From contig NZ_JAKZKT010000017.1 of the NCBI RefSeq assembly GCF_022808645.1, forward strand, positions 25,201 through 89,200: 64,000 nt of DNA, in the 5' to 3' direction. This document shows, one piece after another, positions 36,041 to 44,902 of the stretch. Position numbers and translations under genes: made by a program. Within the stretch, counting starts at the first letter, position 1; each line of letters begins with the position of its first letter. The notes below the pieces were generated by a model that was given only the letters and a program-made list of their open reading frames with translations, was not told the DNA's origin and searched no databases. The DNA is from Bacillus litorisediminis (lineage in GTDB: Bacteria; Bacillota; Bacilli; Bacillales; JC228).

Positions 36041-36604
36041 ATGGACAATAAGCTCTTTCAAGTGATTGTTTCAAAATCGGGGCATTTCCCAATACTAGAT
36101 CAAATTATGATCTTTTTATCGAAAAAAGTTCGGTATCTATACCTTTTCATCCTTATCATTTTATTATTCTCAGGCAGAAAGCATCGTGAGACTGTTCGCA
36201 ATGCAGCTATATCAACTTTAGCAAATCTTTTCTTAATCCGCTTCCTTAAAATTTTTTGCTATAGACCGCGTCCTTTTTTGAAACAGCGAGTTGGAATATT
36301 GATTCCAACCAAGCTCGACTCTTCTTTTCCGAGTAAACATACTGTCTTAGCCTTTGCTATATCAACCGTCCTAATAATTCGAGAACGCGTATTGGGAATG
36401 CTGTTTGCTCTCCTTTCCCTATTAACTGGATTTTCGCGAATTTGGGTGGGGCACCATTATCCTTTTGATATCATCTTCAGTGCCATTCTTGGAACAAGCA
36501 CAAGTCTATTGACTGAAGCAACTTTTCTAATTTCTGAAATTCTGAAAGAGAACACTATTCCAAGAGAAGAATCACAATTTAATGAAGGGGGAAGTGTAAC
36601 ATGA
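36041..36604 (+). CDS. PAP2 family phosphatase, BcrC-like
   Basis: A 187-residue membrane protein with the three PAP2 motifs: KIFCYRPRPF, PSKH and SRIWVGHHYPFD. The second motif has Lys where PSGH is usual, as in some BcrC proteins. BcrC dephosphorylates undecaprenyl pyrophosphate to recycle the cell-wall lipid carrier and lowers bacitracin sensitivity. Its stop overlaps the start of the DksA-type gene (ATGA), so the two are coupled. AAAGGAGAAGG precedes the ATG. Confidence 0.8.
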   Translation: MDNKLFQVIVSKSGHFPILDQIMIFLSKKVRYLYLFILIILLFSGRKHRETVRNAAISTLANLFLIRFLKIFCYRPRPFLKQRVGILIPTKLDSSFPSKHTVLAFAISTVLIIRERVLGMLFALLSLLTGFSRIWVGHHYPFDIIFSAILGTSTSLLTEATFLISEILKENTIPREESQFNEGGSVT

Positions 36605-37368
36605 TAACATCACAGCAGCTTCAAACGTTTAAACAAACCCTCATGAATATGAAGCAGGAAATAGAAGAAAGGCTTGAAAAAAACGATCATTATAACCTTG
36701 AAAGAGGACACGCACACGAATCAACCGGAGAACTATCCAGTTATGATAATCACCCCGCCGATGAGGGAAGTGAATTATTTGAACGGGAAAAGGATATTGC
36801 ATTAAAGCAGCACCAGGAATATGAACTTGAAAAAATTGAAAATGCACTGAAGGCAATCGAGAATGGCAGTTACGGCAAGTGTAAGGCATGCGGAAAAGAC
36901 ATTTCATTTGAACGTCTTGAAGCTATTCCCACAACTCTTTACTGCAAGGAACACACCCTTGACCAGAATGTTTCACATCAGAGGCCGATTGAAGAAGATG
37001 TGTTAATGCCTCCATTCGGAAAATGGGATCTTGATGAAAAGGATGAGTCTGTTGCTTTTGATGCTGAAGATTCTTGGCAGGAAGTGGCAACTTGGGGAAC
37101 TTCTGAATCTCCATCTGACTTTTTCGTTCCCCCTACCAGTTATAATGATAATTATGTTGAATATGACGAAAATGTTGGTTACGTCGAAGATTATGAAAAT
37201 TTTATCGGAAATGATATAGACGGGAAGAATATAAGGGTTTTTCCGACTTCCCAGCATGAAGATTTTGAAAATGCTTTAGATGAAGAGGGCATTATGACCA
37301 CATTTGGTGATTTGCCAGCTTACGAACACGACCCATATGTAGAAGACAGGAAAAAACGGAAACGCTAA
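36601..37368 (+). CDS. yteA: YteA-type TraR/DksA zinc-finger protein
   Basis: A 255-residue protein. The N-terminal coiled coil is LKTFKQ-type followed by GELSSYDNHPADEGSELFEREKDIALKQHQEYELEKIENALKAIENGSYGKC. The zinc finger CKACGKDI..YCKEH near residues 100-125 has C-C-C-H ligands as in other YteA proteins. A long acidic tail (residues 130-255) with EDPYVEDRKKRKR-like end is characteristic of the sporeformer-specific yteA family. Its regulatory role is unknown. Confidence 0.85.
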   Translation: MITSQQLQTFKQTLMNMKQEIEERLEKNDHYNLERGHAHESTGELSSYDNHPADEGSELFEREKDIALKQHQEYELEKIENALKAIENGSYGKCKACGKDISFERLEAIPTTLYCKEHTLDQNVSHQRPIEEDVLMPPFGKWDLDEKDESVAFDAEDSWQEVATWGTSESPSDFFVPPTSYNDNYVEYDENVGYVEDYENFIGNDIDGKNIRVFPTSQHEDFENALDEEGIMTTFGDLPAYEHDPYVEDRKKRKR

Positions 37369-37387
37369 TACTAAATAAAACATTCTG

Positions 37388-37420
37388 AGGGCGGGAATGA
37401 ATTCCCCCCTTATTCTTTTT
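37388..37420 (+). terminator. terminator of yteA
   Basis: GGGCGGGAAT and ATTCCCCCC pair closely and are followed by TTATTCTTTTTT. Confidence 0.7.
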
Positions 37421-37431
37421 TCCACCACATT

Positions 37432-37472
37432 AAAAGAACGGTGCTTTGTAAAGAAGCAAAGCACCGCTCTTT
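37432..37472 (-). terminator. terminator of the ATL operon
   Basis: CGGTGCTTTG (37439-37448) pairs with CAAAGCACCG (37457-37466). On the minus strand TTCTTTT follows. It may act in both directions. Confidence 0.65.
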
Positions 37473-37574
37473 GGAAATAATTCTTATCCTATACTATACT
37501 CTTTTTCAGAAAAATATACAATATTCTGTTTAATATTCTAATTTAGGTATTTATTCATTGCGATCTAAAGCAAT

Positions 37575-37910
37575 TTACTGATCCGATGTTGGTCTGTATT
37601 GGTACCGTTCCAGATTAATCCTATTATGATGACTAATCTCGACTCCTTCACTTTCTAAGGACATCATTTGTATTAATAATAAATCCTCTGCTTTTATCCC
37701 TATTTCCCCTTTACTATTAATAACCCTGTGCCATGGAAGTTTATATTTATCACTCATAGAATGAAGAATCCGCACGACCTGTCTTGCTCCTCTCGGACTG
37801 CCAGCTAAACGCGCAATCTGTCCATAAGTCATCACTTTTCCTGGCGGAATCTCTTGTATAATCCGAATCACTTCTTCTGTAAAAGGCTGCACGGATCTCA
37901 TTCCTTTCAA
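37575..37910 (-). CDS. alkyltransferase-like (ATL) DNA-binding protein
   Basis: A 111-residue protein with the C-terminal domain fold of O6-alkylguanine-DNA methyltransferases: IPPGKVMTYGQIARLAGSPRGARQV carries the DNA-binding helix and Arg finger. The active-site motif is PWHRV instead of PCHRV. The Trp-for-Cys change is the mark of ATL proteins, which flag O6-alkylguanine for nucleotide excision repair rather than repairing it. It starts 27 bp after the GNAT stop and is the third gene of a likely operon. The start may be TTG at 37910 or ATG at 37901. Confidence 0.88.
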   Translation of the reverse strand: MKGMRSVQPFTEEVIRIIQEIPPGKVMTYGQIARLAGSPRGARQVVRILHSMSDKYKLPWHRVINSKGEIGIKAEDLLLIQMMSLESEGVEISHHNRINLERYQYRPTSDQ

Positions 37911-37937
37911 ATACCTCAGAAATGAGGGCCAATATTT

Positions 37938-38609
37938 TTATAATGGCAACAGCTGAACCGTTTCTTTTGTTTCCAGTTCCTCTATCATTTGAATCCATTC
38001 CGCTGGTTTTTCAGGAAGAACAGAATAATAACGGTTTAAAAAGTTTACGACAAGGTCAGCGCTTATTTCAGAAACAGTTGGATCAGTCGGCATGAAGCAT
38101 AAGTCTAATCCTGATACAGCTTCACCATCATTGTTCCAGGACGGATGAACATACTGCAAATCAAGACGCTTATAGCCTAAGTGAGCCAAAACTTCTCTGC
38201 GTACGAATGGATTCATAGACATAATCCCTCCAAAATCGTGGTCCTTGACTCGATAGGGATCATAGATTTCGGCAAACATCCCAAACAGCTGCTTGCTATT
38301 TTCTGCTGCAAGCTCCATTAAATCATTAGCACGCTTTTGCACTAAAAATGGGCCAATTCCAAGACCTGACTTGCCGATTATAGTAAAGTCAGTCATCGCA
38401 ATGTTCCAGTCAGGATAGTAGCGGTATTCAGTAGCTCCTACCACTTCATTTTCATGAACTGCAACAAAAACACGAATTCCTGGATCTTCAAGCGGTTCCT
38501 TCCATAATTCAAAGTCTAATACTTCCTCTTGCGGAAATACTTCCTTCATTAAATCGTGCATTTTTTTAAAAAGTGGGTCTTGGATAGAGGTAATTCGTCT
38601 ATATTCCAT
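37938..38609 (-). CDS. GNAT family N-acetyltransferase
   Basis: A 223-residue protein. GNAT features include VFVAVHENEVVGATEYRYYPDWNIAMTDFTIIGKSGLGIGPFLVQ, the beta4-beta5 region and acetyl-CoA loop. It lies 22 bp after the nitrilase-family gene. In B. subtilis YhcX a GNAT domain and a nitrilase domain occur in one polypeptide, so this pair may be the split form or an unrelated neighbour. Substrate unknown. Confidence 0.7.
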   Translation of the reverse strand: MEYRRITSIQDPLFKKMHDLMKEVFPQEEVLDFELWKEPLEDPGIRVFVAVHENEVVGATEYRYYPDWNIAMTDFTIIGKSGLGIGPFLVQKRANDLMELAAENSKQLFGMFAEIYDPYRVKDHDFGGIMSMNPFVRREVLAHLGYKRLDLQYVHPSWNNDGEAVSGLDLCFMPTDPTVSEISADLVVNFLNRYYSVLPEKPAEWIQMIEELETKETVQLLPL

Positions 38610-38631
38610 TTGCTTGCTCCTTTACTAAACG

Positions 38632-39543
38632 TTAGATGGATTGATTTGTAAGATGATTGCTTGATACCACTCCTGCTTTTTCCTGAGCTTCCCAGTCCGT
38701 ATATAAGTCCGTTCTGCGGTCTCTCCATGTAGTTACAGACCCTTTTTCACGAACTTCATAAAGCAAGCTTAGATCGAGATCAGCCGTAATAACCATATCG
38801 TTGTTTATTTCTCCTTCTGCTAAGATTCCTCGAGGCGGAAAAGGAATATCATTAGGGGTAATAATCGCTGCCTGACCAAAGTTAGCTCTCATAAAATCAA
38901 CGGTTGGAAGGGAACCAACTGTTCCTGTTAACACAACGTAGACTTGGTTTTCAACAGCTCTAGCATGACTAGTGTACCGAACTCGGTAGAAGCCATGTCT
39001 GTCGTCCGTACAAGAAGGGACAAAAATGACATCCGCACCTTTAGCTTTTGCCATCCGGACAATTTCAGGGAATTCAATATCATAACACGTAAGGATTGCA
39101 ATTTTCCCCTTTTCCGTGTCAAAGATCTTAAAATCTTCTCCTGGTGCCATGTTCCACTCATGAACCTCTGTCGGCGTAATATGGAGTTTTGCCTGTTCGC
39201 CAATCCGCCCATCCGGGTAAAACAAATGTGCTACATTATAGAGGCGCTCCCCTCTTCTAATGACATGAGTACCTCCTACGATATGCATGTTTGTCTGCAT
39301 CGCTAATGAAGAAAATAACTCTAGGTATTGAGCTGTGAACTCAGGTAAATCATTTATAGATAAGGCATTTCTATTTTGATCGCCGATTGACATTAGCTGC
39401 GTAGTAAAAAACTCTGGAAATAGTACAAAGTCCGCCCCAAATTCCGCTGCTGTTTTGACATAGTGCTCAGACTGCTTAGCAAACTCTTCGAAGGAGCTAA
39501 TTGTTCGTAATTCATATTGCACGGCAGAAACTCTAAACTTCAT
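38632..39543 (-). CDS. carbon-nitrogen hydrolase (nitrilase superfamily, YhcX-like)
   Basis: A 303-residue protein starting at MKFRVSAVQYEL, where AAAGGGGGAC precedes the ATG. The catalytic triad is visible: Glu in VLFPEFF near residue 43, Lys in QAKLHITP and Cys in ILTCYDIEFPE. It hydrolyses a non-peptide C-N bond (amide or nitrile type); the substrate is not known. The sequence resembles the hydrolase half of B. subtilis YhcX. First gene of a probable hydrolase-GNAT-ATL operon. Confidence 0.85.
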   Translation of the reverse strand: MKFRVSAVQYELRTISSFEEFAKQSEHYVKTAAEFGADFVLFPEFFTTQLMSIGDQNRNALSINDLPEFTAQYLELFSSLAMQTNMHIVGGTHVIRRGERLYNVAHLFYPDGRIGEQAKLHITPTEVHEWNMAPGEDFKIFDTEKGKIAILTCYDIEFPEIVRMAKAKGADVIFVPSCTDDRHGFYRVRYTSHARAVENQVYVVLTGTVGSLPTVDFMRANFGQAAIITPNDIPFPPRGILAEGEINNDMVITADLDLSLLYEVREKGSVTTWRDRRTDLYTDWEAQEKAGVVSSNHLTNQSI

Positions 39544-39903
39544 CTTTAGGTCCCCCTTTTCGATAAACTTGACTTCCCAAATGGGGAAATAAAAAAATTG
39601 CACACTAACAAGATTATTGAACGGAAAGTAAAAATTATCAAGTAAAACTTTTCATTTTCTATTATGCTATTGGTTGCTTAAAATCGCTGCACATGAAATA
39701 GGACAGATTGATACAATCTGTCCGCAAAAAATCTGGAATCTTAAAAAGGGGACACTGTGATGCTTCCCTTCTTTAATACTCGAACGTATCATATTATATT
39801 CTATGTGATTTTCCATGTATGGTTATCAAATCGATTTTCGCAGATCGTTCTTGCCGAATTCACAATACGAGAGTCGAGTTATTAATAATCAGCTTTTAAC
39901 ATG
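39544..39903. other. intergenic region with one perfect palindrome
   Basis: 360 bp, AT-rich. GGACAGATTG (39701-39710) pairs with CAATCTGTCC (39714-39723) across a 3-nt loop, without a T-run of terminator type. I see no ORF with a ribosome binding site here. Confidence 0.5.
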
Positions 39904-40956
39904 TTATTCAAAAGGATACTTGTATGCGATATGACCTTTTCTTCCTGTTGTGGTTTCTGCTTGTGATAGAGAATTTAATATAGCTTCTTCGGTAGCTTCC
40001 GCTGCTCCTGTAAATAATTGATTCATCATAGGATGATCATCGCGAAGCTGTCTATGATTTTCTGTTAGCTTGCCGGAAAAATGGTTAGTTTTATTAGCTG
40101 TCGAAAATGCTATAACAATATCCCCGCTGCCGTGGCTGTAATGGCTGCCTGTTCTTCCCAGACCGACACCACATCTTTTAGCCACTCTTTTTAGTTGGCG
40201 GTCACTTAACGGCGCATCTGTAGCGAGAACCATCATAATCGATCCATCAGCTGTTTTCGATAAAGCGAGTCTGTTTTCCCCGTGACCCAAATGATACCTT
40301 ATTTTTTGGAATTCTTCTTTTTTACCAAAATTCGTAACTACTAAACACCCTATTATATACGTTTCTCCGCTTGCTTGATCTATAATTAGCCGTGAAGAGC
40401 TTCCGATTCCGCCTTTATATCCAAAACACACCATGCCTTTTCCGGCACCCACAGCACCTTCCTGCACAGGCTGATCTGTTGCTTTTTCAATAGATTCAAT
40501 TGCATGTTCGGGTTTGACGGGAAGCAGTCTTATTGAATTTAAAAGGCTATCATTACACTCTCCGACTACAATATTAATCGTCCCGGTTGATTCTCCTATT
40601 TCAGGGTTATTGGCTAACATATATTGGAGCGTGCCATGTGCAACGGCGGGTACAGCAAAGGTATTGGTTAACATAATCGGTGATTCAATCACACCTAATT
40701 CGTCAATTTGCACGAGTCCCGTTGTTTTTCCAAAACCATTGATGACATAGGATGCTGCTGTAACCTTTTCTTGAAAAAGGTTTCCTCCATGCGGCAAAAC
40801 CGCTGTCACTCCCGTACAGGCATACTCCCCGTTCTGTTCATCAATCGGGTAATCTAATGTTACATGGCCTACCTTAACACCGCTAACATCGGTAATACAG
40901 TTTTTTGGACCTGGGTGTAATCTTCCAATCGATATACCCCGATCTCTTATTTTCAT
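39904..40956 (-). CDS. P1 family peptidase (DmpA-like aminopeptidase)
   Basis: A 350-residue member of the DmpA/BapA family of self-cleaving aminopeptidases. The N-terminus NCITDVSGVKVGHVTLD and NTFAVPAVAHGTLQYML are family signatures. The self-cleavage and nucleophile serine lies in GYKGGIGSSSRLI near residue 192, followed by LVVTNFGKKEEFQ and LATDAPLSDRQLKRVAKRCGVGLGRTGSHYSHGSGDIVIAFSTAN. It acts on N-terminal L- or beta-amino residues, or D-amino esters. It stands alone, with AAGGAGCGG upstream. Confidence 0.85.
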   Translation of the reverse strand: MKIRDRGISIGRLHPGPKNCITDVSGVKVGHVTLDYPIDEQNGEYACTGVTAVLPHGGNLFQEKVTAASYVINGFGKTTGLVQIDELGVIESPIMLTNTFAVPAVAHGTLQYMLANNPEIGESTGTINIVVGECNDSLLNSIRLLPVKPEHAIESIEKATDQPVQEGAVGAGKGMVCFGYKGGIGSSSRLIIDQASGETYIIGCLVVTNFGKKEEFQKIRYHLGHGENRLALSKTADGSIMMVLATDAPLSDRQLKRVAKRCGVGLGRTGSHYSHGSGDIVIAFSTANKTNHFSGKLTENHRQLRDDHPMMNQLFTGAAEATEEAILNSLSQAETTTGRKGHIAYKYPFE

Positions 40957-41053
40957 ATCCTCCGCTCCTTTTGTTTGGCTTTTTTTAACATTCCTCTTCT
41001 TTATTCTACCAATTATTCATTTTCTTTACTTCATTTTTTGAAAGATCGATACG

Positions 41054-41524
41054 CTAGGCGTTCATCCGTTTCTCAGCTGATTGGTTTTGAGGAGTGATCT
41101 CCTTATGGCCAATTGCTTTTGCCAATCCAAATACAGGCATATTAGCATAAAGGCATTCATAATTTCCTGAAGATATTTGATAGGTTTCATGGTAGATCCC
41201 TACCGCATTAGATTCACTAACCTTTTGATAAAAATGTTTCCATGCCTTCAAATGGATCGGACCTCTAGCATAGGCCTTTAAGTCCTCAAACGAACGCCAA
41301 TACTGGACTAAGAGGATAGTTCGGAAATTTACTGTCATTTCAAGTGAGCGAAAGCCTGATTCTTTATGAGTGTACAGCTCTTTTAACATAGCTGGCATTG
41401 CCTTAAAAACCGGCCACCATTGATGGATAGCCCACCATTTATTCACCCTCATCCCAATAATAAATACAACAAAATTTTCCCCTGACTGTGCCATAAAACG
41501 CCCCTTATGAACCATCTTACCCAT
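41054..41524 (-). CDS. DUF4188 protein (dimeric alpha/beta-barrel monooxygenase-like)
   Basis: A 156-residue protein starting at MGKMVHKGRFMAQ (ATG 41524, AAGGAG 8 nt upstream). FVVFIIGMRVNKWWAIHQWWPVFKAMPAML and GFRSLEMTVNFRTILLVQYWRSFEDLKAYARGPIHLKAW identify DUF4188, a heme-degrading-monooxygenase-like fold of unknown substrate. It lies 12 bp behind the PadR gene and should be its regulatory target. Confidence 0.8.
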   Translation of the reverse strand: MGKMVHKGRFMAQSGENFVVFIIGMRVNKWWAIHQWWPVFKAMPAMLKELYTHKESGFRSLEMTVNFRTILLVQYWRSFEDLKAYARGPIHLKAWKHFYQKVSESNAVGIYHETYQISSGNYECLYANMPVFGLAKAIGHKEITPQNQSAEKRMNA

Positions 41525-41536
41525 CGGTCTCACTCC

Positions 41537-42088
41537 TTACTTTTTTTTCAAGAGTTTTTCAATACTCACTTCACACCACTCTAGTATCGCTTTTGTTGTT
41601 CTTTGACCATAATCCAAAGTCATCAGCCAAAACATTGCATCCTCAGCATCCTCCATATCAGTACGAATCATTGTTTCAATCCCGATATAGGTATTTAACC
41701 GATCTTGGAGCTTTTCCTTATAAAAGCTGATTTGTTTGATCGCTGAATCGGGTGCCTGATGTCGGCTAAAAAAGAGTTTTAGTAAAAGTTCATTTTTTTC
41801 GGTTGGAATAATAGAGATAGGCTCCTGTAGCCAGGCTTGCAAGACCTGTTTCCCTTTTTCAGTAATCTGATACTCTTTTTTATCCGGAAGCCCTTCCTGA
41901 CTCGTGTCCTCAACTGTAGCTAAGCCCTCTTCTACTAGTTTCTTTAGGTTAGGATAAATTTGGCCATAACTAATTTTCCAAAAGTGCGAGATGCTCTGGT
42001 CAATCATCTGTTTGATCGCATACCCAGTCCTGCATTTAGTTGTCAGCATTCCCAATAACACATATTTTGTATAATTTTCTTTTGCCAT
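41537..42088 (-). CDS. PadR family transcriptional regulator
   Basis: A 183-residue protein. The winged helix is YVLLGMLTTKCRTGYAIKQMIDQSISHFWKISYGQIYPNLKKLVEEGLATVE, and the C-terminal dimerisation part runs from about residue 95 to 183 (vir-type PadR). It heads an operon with DUF4188. Two adjoining ATATC-N5-GATAT palindromes touch its ribosome binding site and suggest autorepression. Confidence 0.88.
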   Translation of the reverse strand: MAKENYTKYVLLGMLTTKCRTGYAIKQMIDQSISHFWKISYGQIYPNLKKLVEEGLATVEDTSQEGLPDKKEYQITEKGKQVLQAWLQEPISIIPTEKNELLLKLFFSRHQAPDSAIKQISFYKEKLQDRLNTYIGIETMIRTDMEDAEDAMFWLMTLDYGQRTTKAILEWCEVSIEKLLKKK

Positions 42089-42102
42089 TGAACGAGCTCC
42101 TT

Positions 42103-42132
42103 ATATCTTTTTGATATATATCCTTTAGATAT
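42103..42132. promoter_or_regulatory. tandem palindromic operator of the PadR gene
   Basis: ATATC-TTTTT-GATAT (42103-42117) is followed without gap by ATATC-CTTTA-GATAT (42118-42132). PadR operators are commonly ATAT/ATGT-type palindromes of this form. The position directly upstream of the AAGGAGC site fits autorepression. Confidence 0.65.
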
Positions 42133-42210
42133 ATATTATAATTCACTATTCTTTATGTCAATCCTTTCCTAATAAAATTGATTGGGCAATATGGGAAGAT
42201 GGTTCTGTTT

Positions 42211-42765
42211 AAATAAGTTTGACGGATCCTCATTCCGTTATTTGAATGAAAACCTGCACTTCAGGGGCTGAAGCGGATTCTGATTCCGCTATTCGCACAA
42301 AATCAATCAATTTTGGCCAGAAAAAAGCAAATAACGGAACCTAGAACCGAAACCAGGCTCCAAACAAAGATTTTTCAATGAATAGCGGAATGAGGATCCA
42401 TTAAATAAGTTTGGCGGATCCTCATTCCGTTATTTGAATGAAAACCTGCACTTCAGGAGCTGAAGCGGATTCTGATTCCGCTATTCGCACAAAATCAATC
42501 AATTTTGGCCAGAAAAAAGCATATAGCGGAACCTAGAACCGAAACCAGGCTCCAAACAAAGATTTTTCAATGAATAGCGGAATGAGGATCCATTAAATAA
42601 GTTTGACGGACCCTCATTCCGTTATTAGAATGAAAACCTGCACTTCAGAGGCTGAAGCGGATTCTGATTCCGCTATTCGCACAAAATCAATCAATTTTGG
42701 CCAGAAAAAAAGCACAATAACGGAACCTAGAACCGAAACCATGCCCCAAACAAGATTTTTGAATT
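42211..42765. repeat. three direct copies of a 192-bp repeat with terminal inverted repeats
   Basis: Copies start at 42211, 42403 and 42595, each 192 bp and nearly identical; the third loses its right end near 42765. Within a copy, the left GGATCCTCATTCCGTTATT and the right-end inverse (AATAGCGGAATGAGGATCC) form terminal inverted repeats. Two internal copies of the same motif lie between them, one as GGATTCTGATTCCGCTATT and one, inverted, as AATAACGGAA. The unit could fold into a long hairpin. It has no ORF with a start signal. MITE-like, but without a related transposase in this window. Confidence 0.9.
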
Positions 42766-42794
42766 AAGTTAATAAAAACAATGGTTTTAAAGGG

Positions 42795-42813
42795 AATAAC
42801 GGATTTTATGTCC
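42795..42813. repeat. dispersed 19-bp motif copy
   Basis: AATAACGGATTTTATGTCC is a variant of the motif found at 2415 and 47.6-47.85 kb. Confidence 0.5.
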
Positions 42814-42876
42814 TTTTCTGCAGGAGAATTCCCCAGGCTGAACCGCGTTCAGATTCAAATTTGATACATTATAAAT

Positions 42877-42904
42877 CAAAAAAGGAACCAAATAATTGGT
42901 CCCT
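42877..42904 (-). terminator. terminator of the S9 peptidase gene
   Basis: GGAACCAA and TTGGTCCC pair, and on the minus strand TTTTTT follows. Confidence 0.75.
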
Positions 42905-42915
42905 TCTCACACATA

Positions 42916-44706
42916 TTAGTTAACAAACCGCTCAAAAAACTCGAGGATTTTCCGGTCAACCTTTATTTCGTTTTCTTTTTTCGTAAAGCCATGCCCTTCG
43001 TCTTCAAGTACGAGGTATTCTACTTCGCGACCCTTTTCTCTTAAGGCCTTTACAATTTGGTCGGACTCGGCTTTAACTACACGAGGGTCATTCGCTCCTT
43101 GAATCACCAGCATCGGTTTAACCATGCCATCTAAATGAGTAATTGGCGAATCCTCAGTTAGTTTATCTTTATCCTTAACAGGGTCTCCCACCCATTGGTT
43201 CATGAATGGCTTCCAAAACTCGGGAACTGACTCGTAGAAAGAGAACAGATTGCTGACTCCAAAAATATCAACAACGGCTTTAAAGTAATTAGCATGTCGG
43301 CCATGCAGGAGCAGCGCCATGTAACCGCCATAGCTTCCGCCCATTAATAAAATTTTATCACGGTCTGCATATCCATTTTTAATCAGCCACTCGAGACCTT
43401 CAATATTATCAAGACGCGGGCCATGACCCCAGTCTCCTTCAACCATTTTCATAAACTTTAGACCATAATTGGAAGAACCGCGGAAATTTGGAGCAAAAAT
43501 AGAATACCCGCGATTGACAAGGAATTGGAAACGAGCCCGAAACCATTTACGCTCTAATGATTGCGGTCCGCCATGCGGCCAGAGAATGACATGACCATTT
43601 GAATTTTCTTCTTTCGCTCTGAAGAAGAGGGCTTCAATTTCAAGTCCATCAAAGGAAGGGTACTTTAGAACTTCAGGCTCAACCAGCTCTTCATCTTTTA
43701 CACCGGGAACCCTGTAGTGTGTTAGCTCTTCCCAAGAATTTCCCTGATCCGCTGATTTGAAAATATTGAATGGGCGGGTTGCATCACGCCCTAACAAGTA
43801 AAGGTTTCCGCTTTCCATGACAGCAATCTTCACAATAACACTTGTTGGAGTCGTAAGCCGGGTCAGTTTACCGTCTGCTAAATGGTATTGATAAAATCTG
43901 TCTTCCACTCCAAAAGATCCTACTAAATAAAGAAGATTATCTTGCTTGCTATATTTCACATTTGAAAAATCCTCGCCCTCTATCTGAAGGACCTTCGAAA
44001 ACTCTTTCGTTTCTAGATTATACTTTGCTAAGTAGGACAGATCTGCATCATAATCAGTCAGGAAATAGATTTCATGCTCAGATGTATAGACAATTTGTGA
44101 AACGGTATGCTGCTCTTCCGTTTCTGGTGTTAATAAGTAGTCGCCGTTTTCAGTATGAACATAGCCAAGGGTGTATGTATTCCCGAAGCTTTTTATATAG
44201 GCAATACTGCTTTCATCAGGGCTGACAGCCTCAATAAAAGTCGGGGCCTCCTTACCTTCTAAAATGATTTTTTCTTCTTCTGTTTCAAGATTATACAGAT
44301 ATGAATTTAAAAATCGGGGATTATTTTTTGTTCCTGTATAATAGAGCCTTTTTCCATCCTTTGAAAGATGTGCAAAGAAATGGCGTTCCTTTTCTTGCAC
44401 ACGGACAGGCACTAGCTCGCCACCCTGCGGCTGAAGTGCATAAAGCTGTGTATTTTCATCTCCATCCTGATCAAAACCCGCAATAATAAATTGTCCTGTT
44501 TTGGCATAATAAAGGGCTTGTGTACTCTGATCTTTAAAGGTCAGCTGGTAAGGAAATTGTTTGGGTAAGTCCATTGCCCAAATATTATAATGGCCGCTTA
44601 AATTCGTACTAAAAACCAATTGTTTCTCATCTGGGTGAACAGCAAAATCCTGGATTAAAGTAGTTCGAAAAAATTGTTCAACATCTGGTTTCGGAAACTT
44701 CAGCAT
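42916..44706 (-). CDS. S9 family prolyl oligopeptidase-type peptidase
   Basis: A 596-residue protein from the ATG at 44706; the GTG three codons earlier lies in the AAGGAG site. Residues 1-330 form a WD40-like/beta-propeller region with repeated D-x-x-x-I-A and LYY blades. The C-terminal alpha/beta hydrolase has the nucleophile motif [11 protein letters not shown] near residue 442, Asp in GANDPRV and His in EDEGHGF. It cleaves peptides or acylaminoacyl termini (S9C type). It is probably cytoplasmic, as no signal peptide is seen. Confidence 0.87.
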   Translation of the reverse strand: MLKFPKPDVEQFFRTTLIQDFAVHPDEKQLVFSTNLSGHYNIWAMDLPKQFPYQLTFKDQSTQALYYAKTGQFIIAGFDQDGDENTQLYALQPQGGELVPVRVQEKERHFFAHLSKDGKRLYYTGTKNNPRFLNSYLYNLETEEEKIILEGKEAPTFIEAVSPDESSIAYIKSFGNTYTLGYVHTENGDYLLTPETEEQHTVSQIVYTSEHEIYFLTDYDADLSYLAKYNLETKEFSKVLQIEGEDFSNVKYSKQDNLLYLVGSFGVEDRFYQYHLADGKLTRLTTPTSVIVKIAVMESGNLYLLGRDATRPFNIFKSADQGNSWEELTHYRVPGVKDEELVEPEVLKYPSFDGLEIEALFFRAKEENSNGHVILWPHGGPQSLERKWFRARFQFLVNRGYSIFAPNFRGSSNYGLKFMKMVEGDWGHGPRLDNIEGLEWLIKNGYADRDKILLMGGSYGGYMALLLHGRHANYFKAVVDIFGVSNLFSFYESVPEFWKPFMNQWVGDPVKDKDKLTEDSPITHLDGMVKPMLVIQGANDPRVVKAESDQIVKALREKGREVEYLVLEDEGHGFTKKENEIKVDRKILEFFERFVN

Positions 44707-44902
44707 TCGTACCACTCCTTTTTTTAAAAAGTACTACTATTCTAGCATATTTGGCAAAAAGTAAAGAGAGGGTTTAGAAGATTTTTATATTTTAGAAAAA
44801 TAACTTTTGTAAACAACAAGCAACTCTATGTTGGAAAGAAAGGGATTTTTACTAGTTTTGTGGAATTGATAGGAAGAATGACATAAACGGGAGGCTCGCA
44901 AC

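Noticed and set aside
42211..42765. An insertion sequence
   Set aside because: The unit is only 192 bp, repeated head to tail, and encodes no transposase.
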